Below, piece after piece: positions 43,952 to 55,978 of a stretch of 64,000 nt of DNA. Origin of the DNA: Melieria omissa (taxonomy: Eukaryota > Arthropoda > Insecta > Diptera > Ulidiidae); assembly GCA_963971225.1 (NCBI GenBank), contig OZ020268.1, forward strand, positions 9,467,532-9,531,531, given 5' to 3'. Below the pieces are notes generated by a model. The model saw nothing but the letters and a program-made list of their open reading frames with translations, was not told the origin of the DNA and did no database searches. The stretch's first letter is position 1. The number at the start of each line of letters is the position of its first letter. The position numbers and the translations under genes are program-made.

Positions 43952-46807
43952 TCAGAGCGCCATCTTGCGCCCTTCAATTGAAATCTCAACGGCGCGTCTT
44001 GACTCCTTCAAACGCTTTGCATCTATGAACTTTTTCATATGCTTTTCGTAGCGATTCGGCTTGCGTTTCTTTGCCTGCAAAGAGAAATACACAAATGAGG
44101 GAACTGATTGATGCAGAGCATTGCTAAGTTTACCGTTGTAATGTATCCTTCCACGGTCGATTTTGGGCGCACAACGTAATCCTTGTTGGATGGCATTGGT
44201 ACACGAGCACGTGCCACCCATCCGGGATCACCTGGACGAAGCGGCTTTTCTTCGCTGGAACCAAATGCAGAATTAAGTCCCTTTTTCTTGTTCGATGTAG
44301 ATGGCTGCGGCTCGGGAGATTTGCGACGGCGTGGCATTTGTGCGAGATCGCGCTCTTGACGCTCCTCTTTCGACATTGCTTTAAAGTCGCAACTCAAGTT
44401 AAAAATAGGGCGCGCCCATTCTGATATAAGACGACCAGCGCGATCGCGATTTGGTTTTGTCTCTTTGGGGTGTTTGTACAGATACATGACGGCCTTGCCG
44501 ATGCCCGACTGTTTAAGGTAGCTCTTGTCTATGGTAGGGAACTGCAAAGCACACACAATTACGAATTATATGAAACACAATCTAATCTATATCTATCTAA
44601 ATGACTATAACTTACGTCTGACAACAGGCGCAGTATACTTTCGCGTATTTGCAGGCAAGGCAAACTTTTATTTGGCAGTGGTGCCAACCAATCTGTGAGC
44701 ACGTTCAGAATGTTGTGCTCCATAAACGCTAGTTGTAAATCCTTCTTAATCAGTTGGGACATCACTTGCTTAAGCATAGATATCTTTTTTGTTGCCGGTT
44801 TGCCTTCGACATTCAGCTGACGATCCTCGTCGGAAGCGCCTTTCATATTCATTATTAGCTGGTCAATGAGATCGTCATTGTCATTGATCAAGTCGATGTC
44901 CTTCTTGCGGCGGCGTACTTTCTTCTCCTCCTTCTTACGCATCAACATGGCATCAAAGTCGGATACGAAGTTGTCGCTTCTGAAAGGTAGCAACGATGTT
45001 TTTACAAATGGCTAAATAATTTTTCAACCTATGGCTACACGTACTCTCGATTATTGCTTAGGTTTATGTTTTCATCATCAGAACTTTCGGCTACTTTATT
45101 GCCAGCGCCCTCTTCTCCTTCACCTTTGTTTGCATCCGCGTCGCCCTTTTCTTCGTCTTCGTCCTCGTTGTCTGTGTCAGTAATTTTGGGACGTTTTTTG
45201 AAGCTGGCGGCAGCACCTTCATCTGCAACCAATTGCTTTTAATGCTAAAGTGGATAATTTACACAGCAAATAAGACAAACCTTCAGAATCGCTAAGTACA
45301 TTTCGCTTGATGCTCTTTTTGGCCGACGATGGTGATCGAGAGCCGCTGCGGGAACGCGACCCCGAATGAGAACGGCTTTTGGAGCGGGATCCTGACCGGG
45401 AACGGGATCTGGAGCGGGATTTAGACCGAGAACCTGAGCGGGAGCGTGAACGTCTTGAGCCGCTACGTGAACGGGAACGACTGCCTGACCTACTGCGGCT
45501 CTTACGGGATCTTGAACGCGAAAGTCGCGAGCCACTGCGACTTCGTCGGGAGCCCGATCCACTACGGCTGCGACTACGAGAACCTGATCCACTGCGACTA
45601 CGACGCGAGCCAGAGCCACTTCTCGATCGTCGTGAGCCACTTCTTGAACGCCGTGAACCGCTCCTTGATCGACGTGAGCCGCTTCTTGATCGACGTGAGC
45701 CGCTTCTTGAACGAGGTGAACCGCTTTTTGAACGTCTTGAGCCGCTTCTTGAACGTCGTGAACCGCTCCTTGAACGACGTGAGCCGCTTCTTGAACGAGG
45801 TGAACCGCTTTTTGAACGTCTTGAGCCGCTTCTTGAATGTCGTGAGCCGCTCTTTGAACGACGTGATCCGCTCCTTGAACGACGTGAACCACTACGTGAA
45901 CGCCGTGAAACACTTTGAGAACGCCGTGAACCACTACGTGAACGCTTGGAACCGCTCCGTGAACGTCGTGAACCACTACGTGAACGCCGTGAAACACTTT
46001 GAGAACGTCGTGAACCACTACGTGAACGCTTGGAACCACTTCGAGAACGTCGTGAACCACTTCGAGAACGCTTGGAACCGCTCCGTGAACGTCGTGAGCC
46101 ACTTCGCGAACGCCTAGAGCCACTTCTGGAACGTCGTGATACGCTCCTTGAACGTGATTTGCTTCTTTCATGATGGGATTGCGATCCACTAGGACTACGC
46201 ACAACAACAATTGCAGTTGGGCTTCTACTACGACTGCGGCTTTTTTTTGCTTCATCTACTACACCACTGCCAGATGGAGAGCACTTATTGGCTTTACCAG
46301 CACTTCCACTTCTACTGCGACTACGGCTGTGACTGTCCTTATGGCTACGACTGCGACTGCGGCTCCGACTCTTGGATCTAGCCTTCTCATCTGTTTCGGA
46401 TGTCTGCTGTTCGCTCTGTTCCTCAGCAGCAACACTATTCGTGATATTAGGCGATGTTGGCGAAGGGGATCTTGAATGTGACTTCCTAACCGGATCAACT
46501 GCTTCAACAACATTTTCGACAATTGGGCTGACACTACGACTTCGACTTGCAGGCTTCTCCGGACTTAGCGCAGTGTTGTCTATGACATTTTCATGCACTG
46601 CCTCTTCAAGTGTCACAGCTTTTTCCGGAGAATCTTCAGCGGGCACGGGGGATGGCGAATTATTCTTGCGAATTTCCTCCGTTTCGCCCACAGCAATTAC
46701 GCCTTCAATTCAAAGATAATAGAAAGTGCAAACATTTGTTAAGCTTTACAAAGATAACCTCACTTTGCAGTCCAAATATTCTTCGAACCATTTTCAGCGC
46801 CATCCAT
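43952..46807 (-). CDS. IWS1: IWS1 (Spt6-interacting transcription elongation factor)
   Basis: Nuclear RNA polymerase II elongation factor that binds Spt6 and couples transcription to mRNA processing (family knowledge). Minus-strand exons are 46807..46789 (tentative), 46702..45281, 45222..45045, 44979..44616, 44541..44134 and 44074..43952. The model is 2514 bp, 837 aa. The N-terminal half is a very long Arg/Ser repeat domain, followed by acidic DNEDEDEE. The conserved C-terminal helical (TFIIS-N-like) domain follows with [38 protein letters not shown] and [20 protein letters not shown], and the tail RRKSPEP and [12 protein letters not shown]. The first exon is uncertain. ATG at 46807 with donor at 46788 gives MDGAENG in phase. 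A better donor (GTGAGG) further along would require the ATG at 46803 instead. Confidence 0.9.
45380..46130 (-). repeat. RS-domain tandem repeat of IWS1 (21-bp unit)
   Basis: The coding strand is built of a 21-bp unit encoding the heptad RRSRSGS with variants [21 protein letters not shown] and PRSRSGS. Some four-heptad blocks are themselves repeated, for example the block containing RRSQSVS twice, which indicates expansion by unequal exchange. The last part degenerates into SRSRSGS dipeptide-like runs. The opposite strand is also open over several hundred bases but is a shadow of this repeat. Confidence 0.85.
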
Positions 46808-48248
46808 TTTCTACAGTTTCCAGCAATTATTCCGGTGGCACCGGCCGAATTGATAGCTGTAAATTTCTAGTGCCCGGCTGCAAATGTTTTGCGCTGTCTT
46901 GTGCAACTTTTACGAACACAAAATTTTGCAGAATTCGTCAGAACTGTTTTTATTTCCGTCGTAAGCGTCAGTTTGAATGCTGCCAGACTGCTAATTCGTT
47001 CGGCACGTCTGCTTTCATTCTTGAGGGGAAAGGTCCGGTGCACAGACATTAATCCGTTTTTGTATGGCAATGCTGCCAGAATAAATTGTTGCATTTTTAC
47101 GTAATTTACGATTCATATCAGCAGTTTTTGCAACAAATTTTTAAACTGTGTTTGGATCTTCATTACGGCGTAAGCCATGTTTTATGATGAAATACGAAAT
47201 ATATAGGAAATGGCCTCGATGCGTCATGGGTAACGACTAATGCGCGAGTTATGATCAAATTAGTTGAGACGAAGAACATAAACGTTACCGTTAACTTTGT
47301 GATTTTAGTGATTGCCCTCTTTATTTTTGTTTTGTATACTTTTCAATAATATTGCCACTCCAATCCATCTCGTACACACGCAAATAAAATTTTTTCACGG
47401 CATATTTTCACATAATATGTTTTAATGTATGCGTTCTCAACAAGAAGAATTTATTTATTAAATCCTGGTAATTTCTTTTCAATTTCATTCACAAGAGAGT
47501 GGCAACCGTCAGCTGACATGTTAAACTAAGTTACGTCTTGGGTAGCTGGCCCATAAGAGGTACAATCCTGAAGCATTTCTGAAGCTCCGGAAAAGAGATC
47601 CCGGGTATTTCATTGTGTGTAACTTTTTTAGCAGAAAATTCTAGAAACGTCAAACTTTTCATACTTTTTCTGTGAAACTGTAATTTTCATAAAACTAAAC
47701 CATATTCTATGTGAAAAAGGTTTTGTGCATTAACAAAAGTCGTATGAAACCTCAAATAAAAAGAAATTTTGTAATATATAGTTTTATTTTTATAATGGTT
47801 TATTTATTTCTGTTAAGCAAACTACTTACAATAAGTTAAAACTTTGTTTGTGGAGATCAGCGTTATGGATCAATATACAATGTTTTTCTTTGTAAAGTTA
47901 AATAAAAAATACATGGCTCTAAAATTGAAGGCCGGAGTAGAAATAAATGAAGTTGCATCCAGTTCAAAGTTCACCGACGCGCTGGGAAAAAGCTGATTTC
48001 ACTCTTAGGTCGTTAAAAGTAGCACCGAACCGCAATAATTATTTGTGTATTTTCCAAACAATCATTAAACCATTAAGGGGACCAATTTGCCGAATTTCAT
48101 ATACTTAACCCGGGATTCAAAGATTTTAAAATTCGGAATACCGTACTACTAATGATTACCTTACTATTTTTTGACATTCTGATACATATTTTTGCCTCTT
48201 AACAAAACGAGAATGTTTTCATAAACGTTTTCCTACGTAAGAAACATA
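46808..48248. other. IWS1 upstream region and intergenic DNA
   Basis: The first few hundred bases should hold the IWS1 5' UTR and promoter. The rest is AT-rich and without recognisable coding or repeat content. Short overlapping ORFs near 46867-47104 lack any domain. Confidence 0.5.
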
Positions 48249-49466
48249 ACACTTCGTTCAATAATGTGTGTGACTAACTAATTAAAACACATTTTTTTGC
48301 CAAAATGCCTTTGTAGAACGATTTTTCTTTGCCTTCAAAATAGGCGTTAGTTTCGGCGATTACTTCATCATTTGAGCCAAATCTCTTACCACGGAGCATC
48401 TTTTTGAGGTCTGCGAAGAGCCAGTAGGCGCTGGGGGCCAGATCTGGAGAATACGGGGGATGAGGAAGCAATTCGAAGCCCAATTCATGCATTTTTGCCA
48501 TCGTTTTCATCGACTTGTGACACGGTGCATTGTCTTGGTGAAACAACACTTTTTTCTTCTTCATATGGGGCCGCTTAATCGCGATTTCTTCTTTCAAACG
48601 TTCCAACAACGCTATATAATAGTCGCTATTGATTGTTTTCCCTTTCTCAAGATAGTCGATGAATATTATTCCGTGCACATCCCAAAATACTGACGCCATA
48701 ACCTTGCCAGCCGATGTTTGTGCCTTTGGACGCTTTGGGCGGCTTTTACCGGTTGCATGCCACTCAGCAGACTGCCGATTTGACTCTGGAGTGAAATGGT
48801 GGATCCATGTTTCATCCATTGTGATGTACCGACGCAAAAACTCCGACTTGTTGCGCGTAAACATGTCCAAACAGCTCTTTGAATCATCGATTCGTTGTTG
48901 TTTTTGCTCCGGTGTGAGCAAACGCGGCACCCATTTCGAAAACACCTTTTTCATAACCAAATGTTCGTGTATTATGGTGTGTACACTGCCTGCTGATATC
49001 TTTAGAATGTCAGCAATCTCCCCCACTTTCACTTTACGGTCGGACATAATGATTTTCAGTGTTTTTTCAACGTTTTCCGGAATAACAGCGTCATTTGGCC
49101 GTCCAGTAGATGGAATGTCATCGGTGTCTGTACGACCACGTTTGAATTCGGCATACCAATAACAAATGGTTCTTTTTGATGGAGCAGAGTCCGAATAATG
49201 TATTTCAAGCCATTCCTGGCATTGAACAGTATTTTTTTTCATTAAAAAACAATGATAAATCAGCACACGGAATTGCTTTGAATTCATTTTTTTTGAAAAC
49301 TCAAAAGTAGTGTCACTTAAAGCACTGTAACTTGTAAACTAATGGTCGGATTGACATATAATTTTGACAGTAAGCCTAAAAAGGTTCACAATTTCGAAAA
49401 AAAATATTGATTTAGTATTAGTGCCGCCATCTATGTGTCAGTCACACACATTATTGAACGAAGTGT
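48249..49466 (-). mobile_element. Mariner element with matching terminal repeats (1218 bp)
   Basis: The terminal inverted repeats are identical over the first 27 bp. Each starts ACACTTCGTTCAATAATGTG and extends through TGTGACT. TA dinucleotides flank both ends (48247-48248 and 49467-49468), the standard mariner target duplication. Size and a single full-length minus-strand transposase frame fit a complete mariner. Matching ends and an uninterrupted frame suggest a recent insertion. It lies between IWS1 and Nibbler. Confidence 0.92.
48274..49287 (-). CDS. Mariner transposase, full length, third catalytic Asp replaced by Ala
   Basis: An intact 337-aa transposase of the mariner D,D34D group. 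It would bind the element's terminal repeats and cut and paste it. Two N-terminal HTH regions (about residues 1-110) are followed by the WVPRLLT.EQK linker. The catalytic domain has MDETWIHHF (Asp158), HQDNAPCH (Asp252) and YSPDLAPSAYWLF. The third catalytic Asp is expected 35 residues after Asp252, at 287. Position 287 is Ala (codon GCC; one base from GAC, plus-strand base 48428). Because all three acidic residues are needed in this family, this copy is probably inactive for cleavage while still able to bind DNA; that is inference. The stop codon falls inside the terminal repeat. Confidence 0.92.
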   Translation of the reverse strand: MNSKQFRVLIYHCFLMKKNTVQCQEWLEIHYSDSAPSKRTICYWYAEFKRGRTDTDDIPSTGRPNDAVIPENVEKTLKIIMSDRKVKVGEIADILKISAGSVHTIIHEHLVMKKVFSKWVPRLLTPEQKQQRIDDSKSCLDMFTRNKSEFLRRYITMDETWIHHFTPESNRQSAEWHATGKSRPKRPKAQTSAGKVMASVFWDVHGIIFIDYLEKGKTINSDYYIALLERLKEEIAIKRPHMKKKKVLFHQDNAPCHKSMKTMAKMHELGFELLPHPPYSPDLAPSAYWLFADLKKMLRGKRFGSNDEVIAETNAYFEGKEKSFYKGILAKKCVLIS

Positions 49467-49797
49467 TAGTAGTGAGGAAATTCAATGGGAAATGTGTTTG
49501 AATATGCTTTGTTAATTTATATAGTTTGGAAACTATTTATTTAAAGAATTTGAAATAATTTTGGAATTGAACTCTGATTTGTTATTTTCCTCACAACATG
49601 CTTCATAGAGGGATAAATGGGATCTGCGTAATATTGTAATCTGGCAGCACTGCAATGTGCGCTTGGATTGCGACGTTTAGTATTTCTTGTTTTTAAGTTT
49701 ATTTTCGGTTTTTACAATAAAAAGTAAGGGGAAATTCTTGAAAATTTAAAAATTGTTAATAATTACGCCAGTTTTGTGTTGTAAAAATTGATGAAAA

Positions 49798-52700
49798 ATG
49801 AGTTATCGTGGAGTTCCTGCGGGTTATGAGGATGACGAAGACGATGTGGATTTGCTCTTCAGCATGACACAGAAAATTACAATTGTGCCCGATATCTCCA
49901 GTGGGGCAGGATTGAATGGAGAAGACTTCGACCGCAGTCTGAGTGTTGACGTTGACAATTGGTTCGATAGCTACCGAGAGCGCTGGAATTCATGTAAGTT
50001 GATCAGATGGGGAAGGCAAAGACGGAATGTATGTGTTGGTCATGGTGTGGGAAGTCAGCGGTGAAATTTACTTGCTACCTTTTTTTTTGCAGATAAGCGC
50101 ACGCCCGCCGCTCAACACAATCTGAAATTGTTATTTTTAAAGGATCCCCAACCGCTGCTTCTGGCACTCAAGCTATTCGCCAACTGTCCGGGATGCAATA
50201 ATCTGAAAAACAAGAACTTAGCACTATTCAGTATGTGGCAAGCGGTTAAAAGGCCCATTAAAGTTAACAGTCTTGTGTAGTTCTAGAAACCATATGTGAT
50301 CTCTACAAAAATCAACCGGAAATTGCTGCCACCTGCGACGACAACACGCGTATGATTGCTTTTAATTTCGTGAAAACCAGTGGTGTGGTCCCTTTATACA
50401 AGGCTGTGATGGCAACCTATGAACTGAACAAAATTCGTGATCTGCTGGTGCCGAAAATTAGAGAACTCATTGCCAAAGGATACTTCAAAGATGTAAGCAA
50501 AGGCGTGCCTAGTGTTGTTGCTTTTTTATTGATAATTTTATTTGAATTAGTTTTTCTGACATGGATATTTACAATTGTATCTTGGCTCATGGACTAAGAT
50601 CAGTTGAGGAATATATATAGCTAAATATTAATTTAAGATTTCCAAAAATTCCATGAGATTATGACAAAAAGCACTGGAAATACTTTATACAGAGTTATAC
50701 ATCAAATTTTATGAGATCCTCATTTCTCAAGTTGGACTCATTTGAATTACTTATGAATAAATATGTTTCCGTTTTCTTTAGGCCGCCTATTGGACGATGC
50801 ATCTGCAGGTCACTCAACTGTTTGGCATTTTCGATATAGTGTTTCCACTGATTTTACAGGATAAAGTGTATCTGGCTGAGGAATACCTAAATGTTGCCAA
50901 AGAGCAGATTTTGCCCACTGTGCAATTCCTCGATTCTCTACTTGATAAACAAAAGACTGTCATGGAGCTATGTGATGAAATATTAACGTGAGTCGGTGAT
51001 TTGCATTGCACTCGTTACCTTAGATTATTAATTTCAATATAGTTCTTTATGCCATTTGTTTGATGTATTCTAAAAACGTATTTTCCCAATTTTGCAGTAA
51101 GTACAAGTACGTGGACATTAAACACAGCGTGCTGAGTTACCGGCCCATGTCAAAGTTGGTAACTCGCCTCGCAAAAAAATACAAAATCGAGCCACATCTC
51201 ACCCCGAATCTTAATTTCACCAAGGCATGTTCTTATATGCACTATTTGTGGCACAAGTATCAGGATGGCGGTATGAGCTTTGAATCGTGGCGTGAACTGG
51301 TACGCGACACAGCCAGCACAAGGCCCTTGCAAATGGACTTGATCACAAATATAGCGTCTTATGGCGATTACGACGAAGCCAGTTATTGGGTAAAATACTT
51401 CAATGTGCCACTTGACGACTGCCCCAGTGCGTTGAAGACAAAATTGAAGCAGCAACCGTCGGAAATGAACGCTGAACCTGATTCCACTAGCAGCGCCGAT
51501 AGCACCGTTGATTTTGCTGCAGATGGCGCGGTTGCAGTAAAGAGCAAAAGATCAAACTCATTTCTAGCACGAAAGTATTTAACGCTTGATTTGCCAGCCA
51601 GTGCCGTTATACTAGTTGATGCCAGCGCGGGTTTTCTTGAAATGTTGGCCTACTTGGAGCAGCAGCGACTAGTAGCTTTCGATTCGGAATGGAAACCGGC
51701 CGTTTGTAATGAGAACGTAGTCTCGTTGCTGCAACTAGCTACCGTGGAGCGCGTCTATCTACTTGATTGCTTGTCGGCACAGTTAAGTGATGAGCTGTGG
51801 CAGCAGTTGGGTCGAAAAGTTTTCAACAATTTAGAGGTTTTGAAAATTGGCTTTTCGCTACATCAAGACTTGCGCATGCTGCATAAATCACTGCCGCTAC
51901 AATTAAATCTCCAGGCGACTGCATGCTATCTGGATTTGCGAGAGATGTGGCGTCGTTTAAAATACATACAAATTGTTACATTTCCCTATGGCAACGGACT
52001 GAATGCCGGCGAAAGCTTATCTGCCTTGACTGAGCTGTGTTTGGGTAAAAAGTTGGATAAGTCGAATCAGTTTTCAAACTGGGCCAACCGTCCTTTGCGG
52101 CCCGATCAAATTGTGTACGCAGGTGGGTTGTTTTCAGATACAAATTGCTTAAATTTTGTCATTAAAAATAAAAAATTACTAATTTCAGCACTGGATGCAC
52201 ACTGTCTCCTGAAAGTTTATCATGTTTTGTCTGAAATTTTGCTGCGTATGGGTTTGGACATGGATCAAGTGGTGGACGAAATAACAACAGCAAAGACCGG
52301 CTACCTGTTTCGCATGAAGCAAATTGTGTCCAATCAAAATGCTAAGGAAACAGAGGAAACTGGCATTAGCAGTGCAAAAATTGAATCTGCAGCACTTGAT
52401 TCCGATCCCAATAGGTATCTATGAAGAAGTGCATGAAGAGCCAATCTATTTACTTATCTTATATAATTGATGTACAGATAATATTTAAAGTATTTATGTA
52501 TATTTCAGTGCAACTAACATTAAATTCATCTGCGACAGTATGCTGTATGGTCTGTCCAAAGAGTTGCGCAAATTAGGTATTGACTGTGTGGATGTGATCA
52601 AACTAAATCTCAACTACTACATTGACTTGGCGAAGCGCGAGAATCGTTACGTGCTCACCAGAGACGTGCGGTACGCACTATTCAGCGTCGAACTACCACA

Positions 52701-53259
52701 AGCGCAGTGCGTGCAAATACCATCAGACTCGAGTGTGGAGCAAGTGTTGAATGTCATTAGTCTCTTGAATATTAAGATTTGCAAGCGCAACCTATTCTCG
52801 CGCTGTCTACAGTGTAACGGTAATGAGTTTATTATAGCGCTGAAAGAGGAAATGCAGATGATGCGATTTGGGCGAGTGCAAGATAGCGCCGACACATCGT
52901 TCGACTTTGGCGGCCAAAATCCACCCGACAAGGCATTTCAATTTCGTACGTACAAGCTAAATAAGTATTCGTTGAAATCGACGACATCCATTTCTATTTG
53001 CAGTCACTGTGAACGAGCATATCATGAACACCAAAACCACTTATCGTGGACGATCGATTAAACTGGATCGCATTAAGCCGCACATCTTGCGCACCAAGAA
53101 GCGATTTTTTATATGTGATGTATGCATATGTGATGTCATAAGTTTTAACATGTTTTAATGAATTTGCATTTTTAGAATTGCGGCGTTTGCTCTTGGAAAG
53201 GCGCGCATCCCATTCACAGAAGTATTATGAATGTTGTTGCTACTGATTCGCGTGATTAG
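49798..53259 (+). CDS. nbr: Nibbler / Mut-7 3'-5' exoribonuclease
   Basis: Orthologue of fly Nibbler (worm MUT-7, mammalian EXD3), which trims 3' ends of miRNAs and piRNAs (family knowledge). Exons are 49798..49993, 50093..50230, 50281..50492, 50782..50987, 51098..52122, 52189..52414, 52509..52945, 53004..53119 and 53176..53259. The total is 2640 bp, 879 aa. A helical N-terminal domain precedes the DEDDy exonuclease. The active-site set is visible: FDSEW (Asp446, Glu448), HQDLRM (Asp508) and YAALD (Tyr591, Asp595). The C-terminal Mut7-C domain starts near FICDSMLYGLSKELRKLG and has RENRYVLTRD. It ends with a zinc ribbon formed by CLQC and, across the last intron, CDNCGVC. All catalytic residues are present, so it should be active. 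Confidence 0.93.
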
Positions 53260-55978
53260 GTCCATCAGGGTACAAATGCAACGCAGTGAATTTTTAGTTT
53301 ACAAAATATAAATTTTTCAATTTAGTATGATTGTTGTGTTTAAGAATATACTGTGAACTACTTTATTACGATTCTTAATTTTCAGTTTTATGGTACTTAG
53401 TTGTCGGTTCTCATTTTTTGCAAATTAGTACAAAATTAACAATATTACAAATAATACTACAAAGAACATTGGAAAATCAAAGTACACAACCAACACAAAT
53501 AACATCAACAAATTACATAAACAATACAAATTACAAAAGCACTTTTAAGTGAATTAACCATTTTAAATCTCAACACTAATGGTATGTATGTATGCATGTA
53601 TGGATTTAATAAATATAGAATCAAAGCATACAATGTTTATTATTCGCAAGCAAGGCGTTGCAAGCTGAAATTTGAGCGCAACTGAACTGGTCTCAGTCAC
53701 AAGACACGCGCACATGCAAGAATGCTCGAACGATTTCGCCCACTTCCGGCCGACATCTTACAGTTCACACTCGCAGAGAATTTTAGAGTAATTCTAAAAG
53801 CGATAATGCAATTTGAAAGTGCACAACAATCACGTTCACGAATAGGTGTCGGTACGCGGTCATTCACACACTTTTCATGAATAAGTACTCGGTGAGTAAA
53901 TTGAGCAGTTTTAACAAACATTTTTGTTGTATTCCATTATGCAACGCAGCAAATGGCGGCAGTGCTGCATGCTGACAGTATGTTTACGAATTCGGTGACT
54001 AATCAAAGCTAAAATGTGGAATTACGAATTAATGCGAATTCAAGCCGAGCAAAGCGCAAGCTTGTAGTAGAGCCAACATGAGACGTGCTGCAGCGCTGAA
54101 CAATTAAATAGAAGCAGCGTTTTGCGCCAACAAACAATCTGGCAGAGCCCTTTGGTGGCGCGTGTTTCGAACTGTGTACTTAAAACAAGTTTAAAAGGTG
54201 TGTCTTCATATTTAATAAAAAAACAAATTGTGTGCTCCTTAAGGATATTTGTTCCCTGTATGGGATGGATTTAACAATTGAATTTTTAATGAAATGAAGA
54301 ACAATTGTGCAGAGTACAGAGATCTGTAGTAATTTTTTTATCTGATAGTACAGAATTTTGTTGTGGATTTTTAGTGATTCTATATCGGGGAAAAATGGAA
54401 AAAAATAAACTAAAAATAAACCAGTGATTAAAAATTTATAAAAAATATTTTATAAAATGCATTAAAGACAGTAATCATTTGTGTGGTGCGTGTTAATTTT
54501 CACACCATTTGAAAGCCCGTAGTGTTTGTGTAAAAAGAAGAAGAACTATGTATAATGTACACACATAAATTAATAAAATAAGTAAAATCAATAAATGATT
54601 GTGATTGATCCCTTTGCCCTCTACGTATTCTTCAATGTACTAGAAATGTGTGTTTGTTCGGAAAACTATATCAATAGCCACTAAAAACGGCAGTGAAAGT
54701 GTTAAAATTGTAATTTTCCAAAACAATTACCTTAAAAAAAAAATTGAATAGTGCTAAACAATGAATGGAGACAGTCTGAGATCGAAGGACTTCTGTGTTT
54801 AACAAAAATATATGAATTGAACATCACGGAATTAAAAGTTTTGTAAATTTTTGCCAAACTGATTTTTATTGAAAAATCTTACTTATTCATAAAAAATACA
54901 TTAACAAATATTGAAAGAAATTATTAAAATAAATTATGTAAATATATTAACACTAGAAGGAACGAAAATTTTCCATACCTAGAAAGACCACAGCGGTTAT
55001 TTTCATCACTAATAATATTTATGAACGAATAACACATACGTAATGTTATTTTGTATATGTGTTTAAAATCTTGTATACTGAAATATATAGTTTTTGGATC
55101 ACGTGTATAAGGATAATGTGGCTGATGTTTTCGATTTTCAATTAAAATCGCAGTATTTTCGACTGTTGTTTTCACCGGATTTTCCATTTGCAGATCTTAA
55201 CTTCATAACATATCCCACCATTTTGTAAAAAATTTAGGTTTTTCTAAATTTGAATTCATTAAGATAGTTGTCATAAAATTTCAAAATATGCATAAAACTA
55301 AACGTTTTTTATTTGTTTGTCCCCTATGAACTCCGCAACTACTTGGCTGATTGAGCTAAAACTTTGACACAATATGTGTTTTTTTCCAAGGAAAGAATTC
55401 TGAATTTTTTTGTTTCTAATTTGAGAAGGGGTGTAATAGCGCTCATACAGCACAATAACAACAACAACATTCGAAGTCGAATAGCTCCTTTAGATTTTAC
55501 CGGGAAAATGTATGAGGCAGCATTCCATACCGAACAAAATAATATCTATGAAAAATAAGTTCTAAAATTCCTTTATTCATTATGCAAACAAATGTAATAA
55601 TAAACATATGAAGGACCACTTTTTGCAGTAAAAAACTTGAACTAATGCAAATATTTTCAAAACAAGACAAGATTAATATAAAAAAAATCAATTTCCCAGC
55701 TATTTAAAATTAAACGAAATCGAAAATACGCTGAAGCATTGCAGTGATATTGTTTTGCCATGGATTCAGAAACAAAGAAAATAGAATTTCACGAGCAAGG
55801 TCTACTTTACACATTTACAAATTCAAGCTTTGCTTGCGGTTAAAATGACCACAGTTGGTAATTGTTTACGGAATTCGCCCTACTTATGCCATTTTTTTTA
55901 TTTGTCGACGTGTGAAAGTGTAAAAACTGCAATACCATAAAAATAATAAATAATTAAATATTAAATAATTTATAAATA
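53260..55978. other. Intergenic DNA with a GC-richer island at ~53,640-54,180
   Basis: Mostly AT-rich. The part around 53640-54180 is clearly GC-richer, resembling a fly promoter or 5' UTR, but I could not attach it to a coding exon in the window. A candidate AATAAA for Nibbler is at 53608-53613. The ORFs near 54924-55691 have no recognisable domain. Confidence 0.45.

Noticed and set aside
45245..46255. Additional open frames on both strands over the IWS1 RS domain
   Set aside because: Low-complexity 21-bp repeats keep several frames open. Only the frame encoding RRSRSGS heptads continues in phase into conserved IWS1 domains.
48659..49162. 167-codon plus-strand ORF
   Set aside because: Antisense shadow of the full-length mariner transposase.
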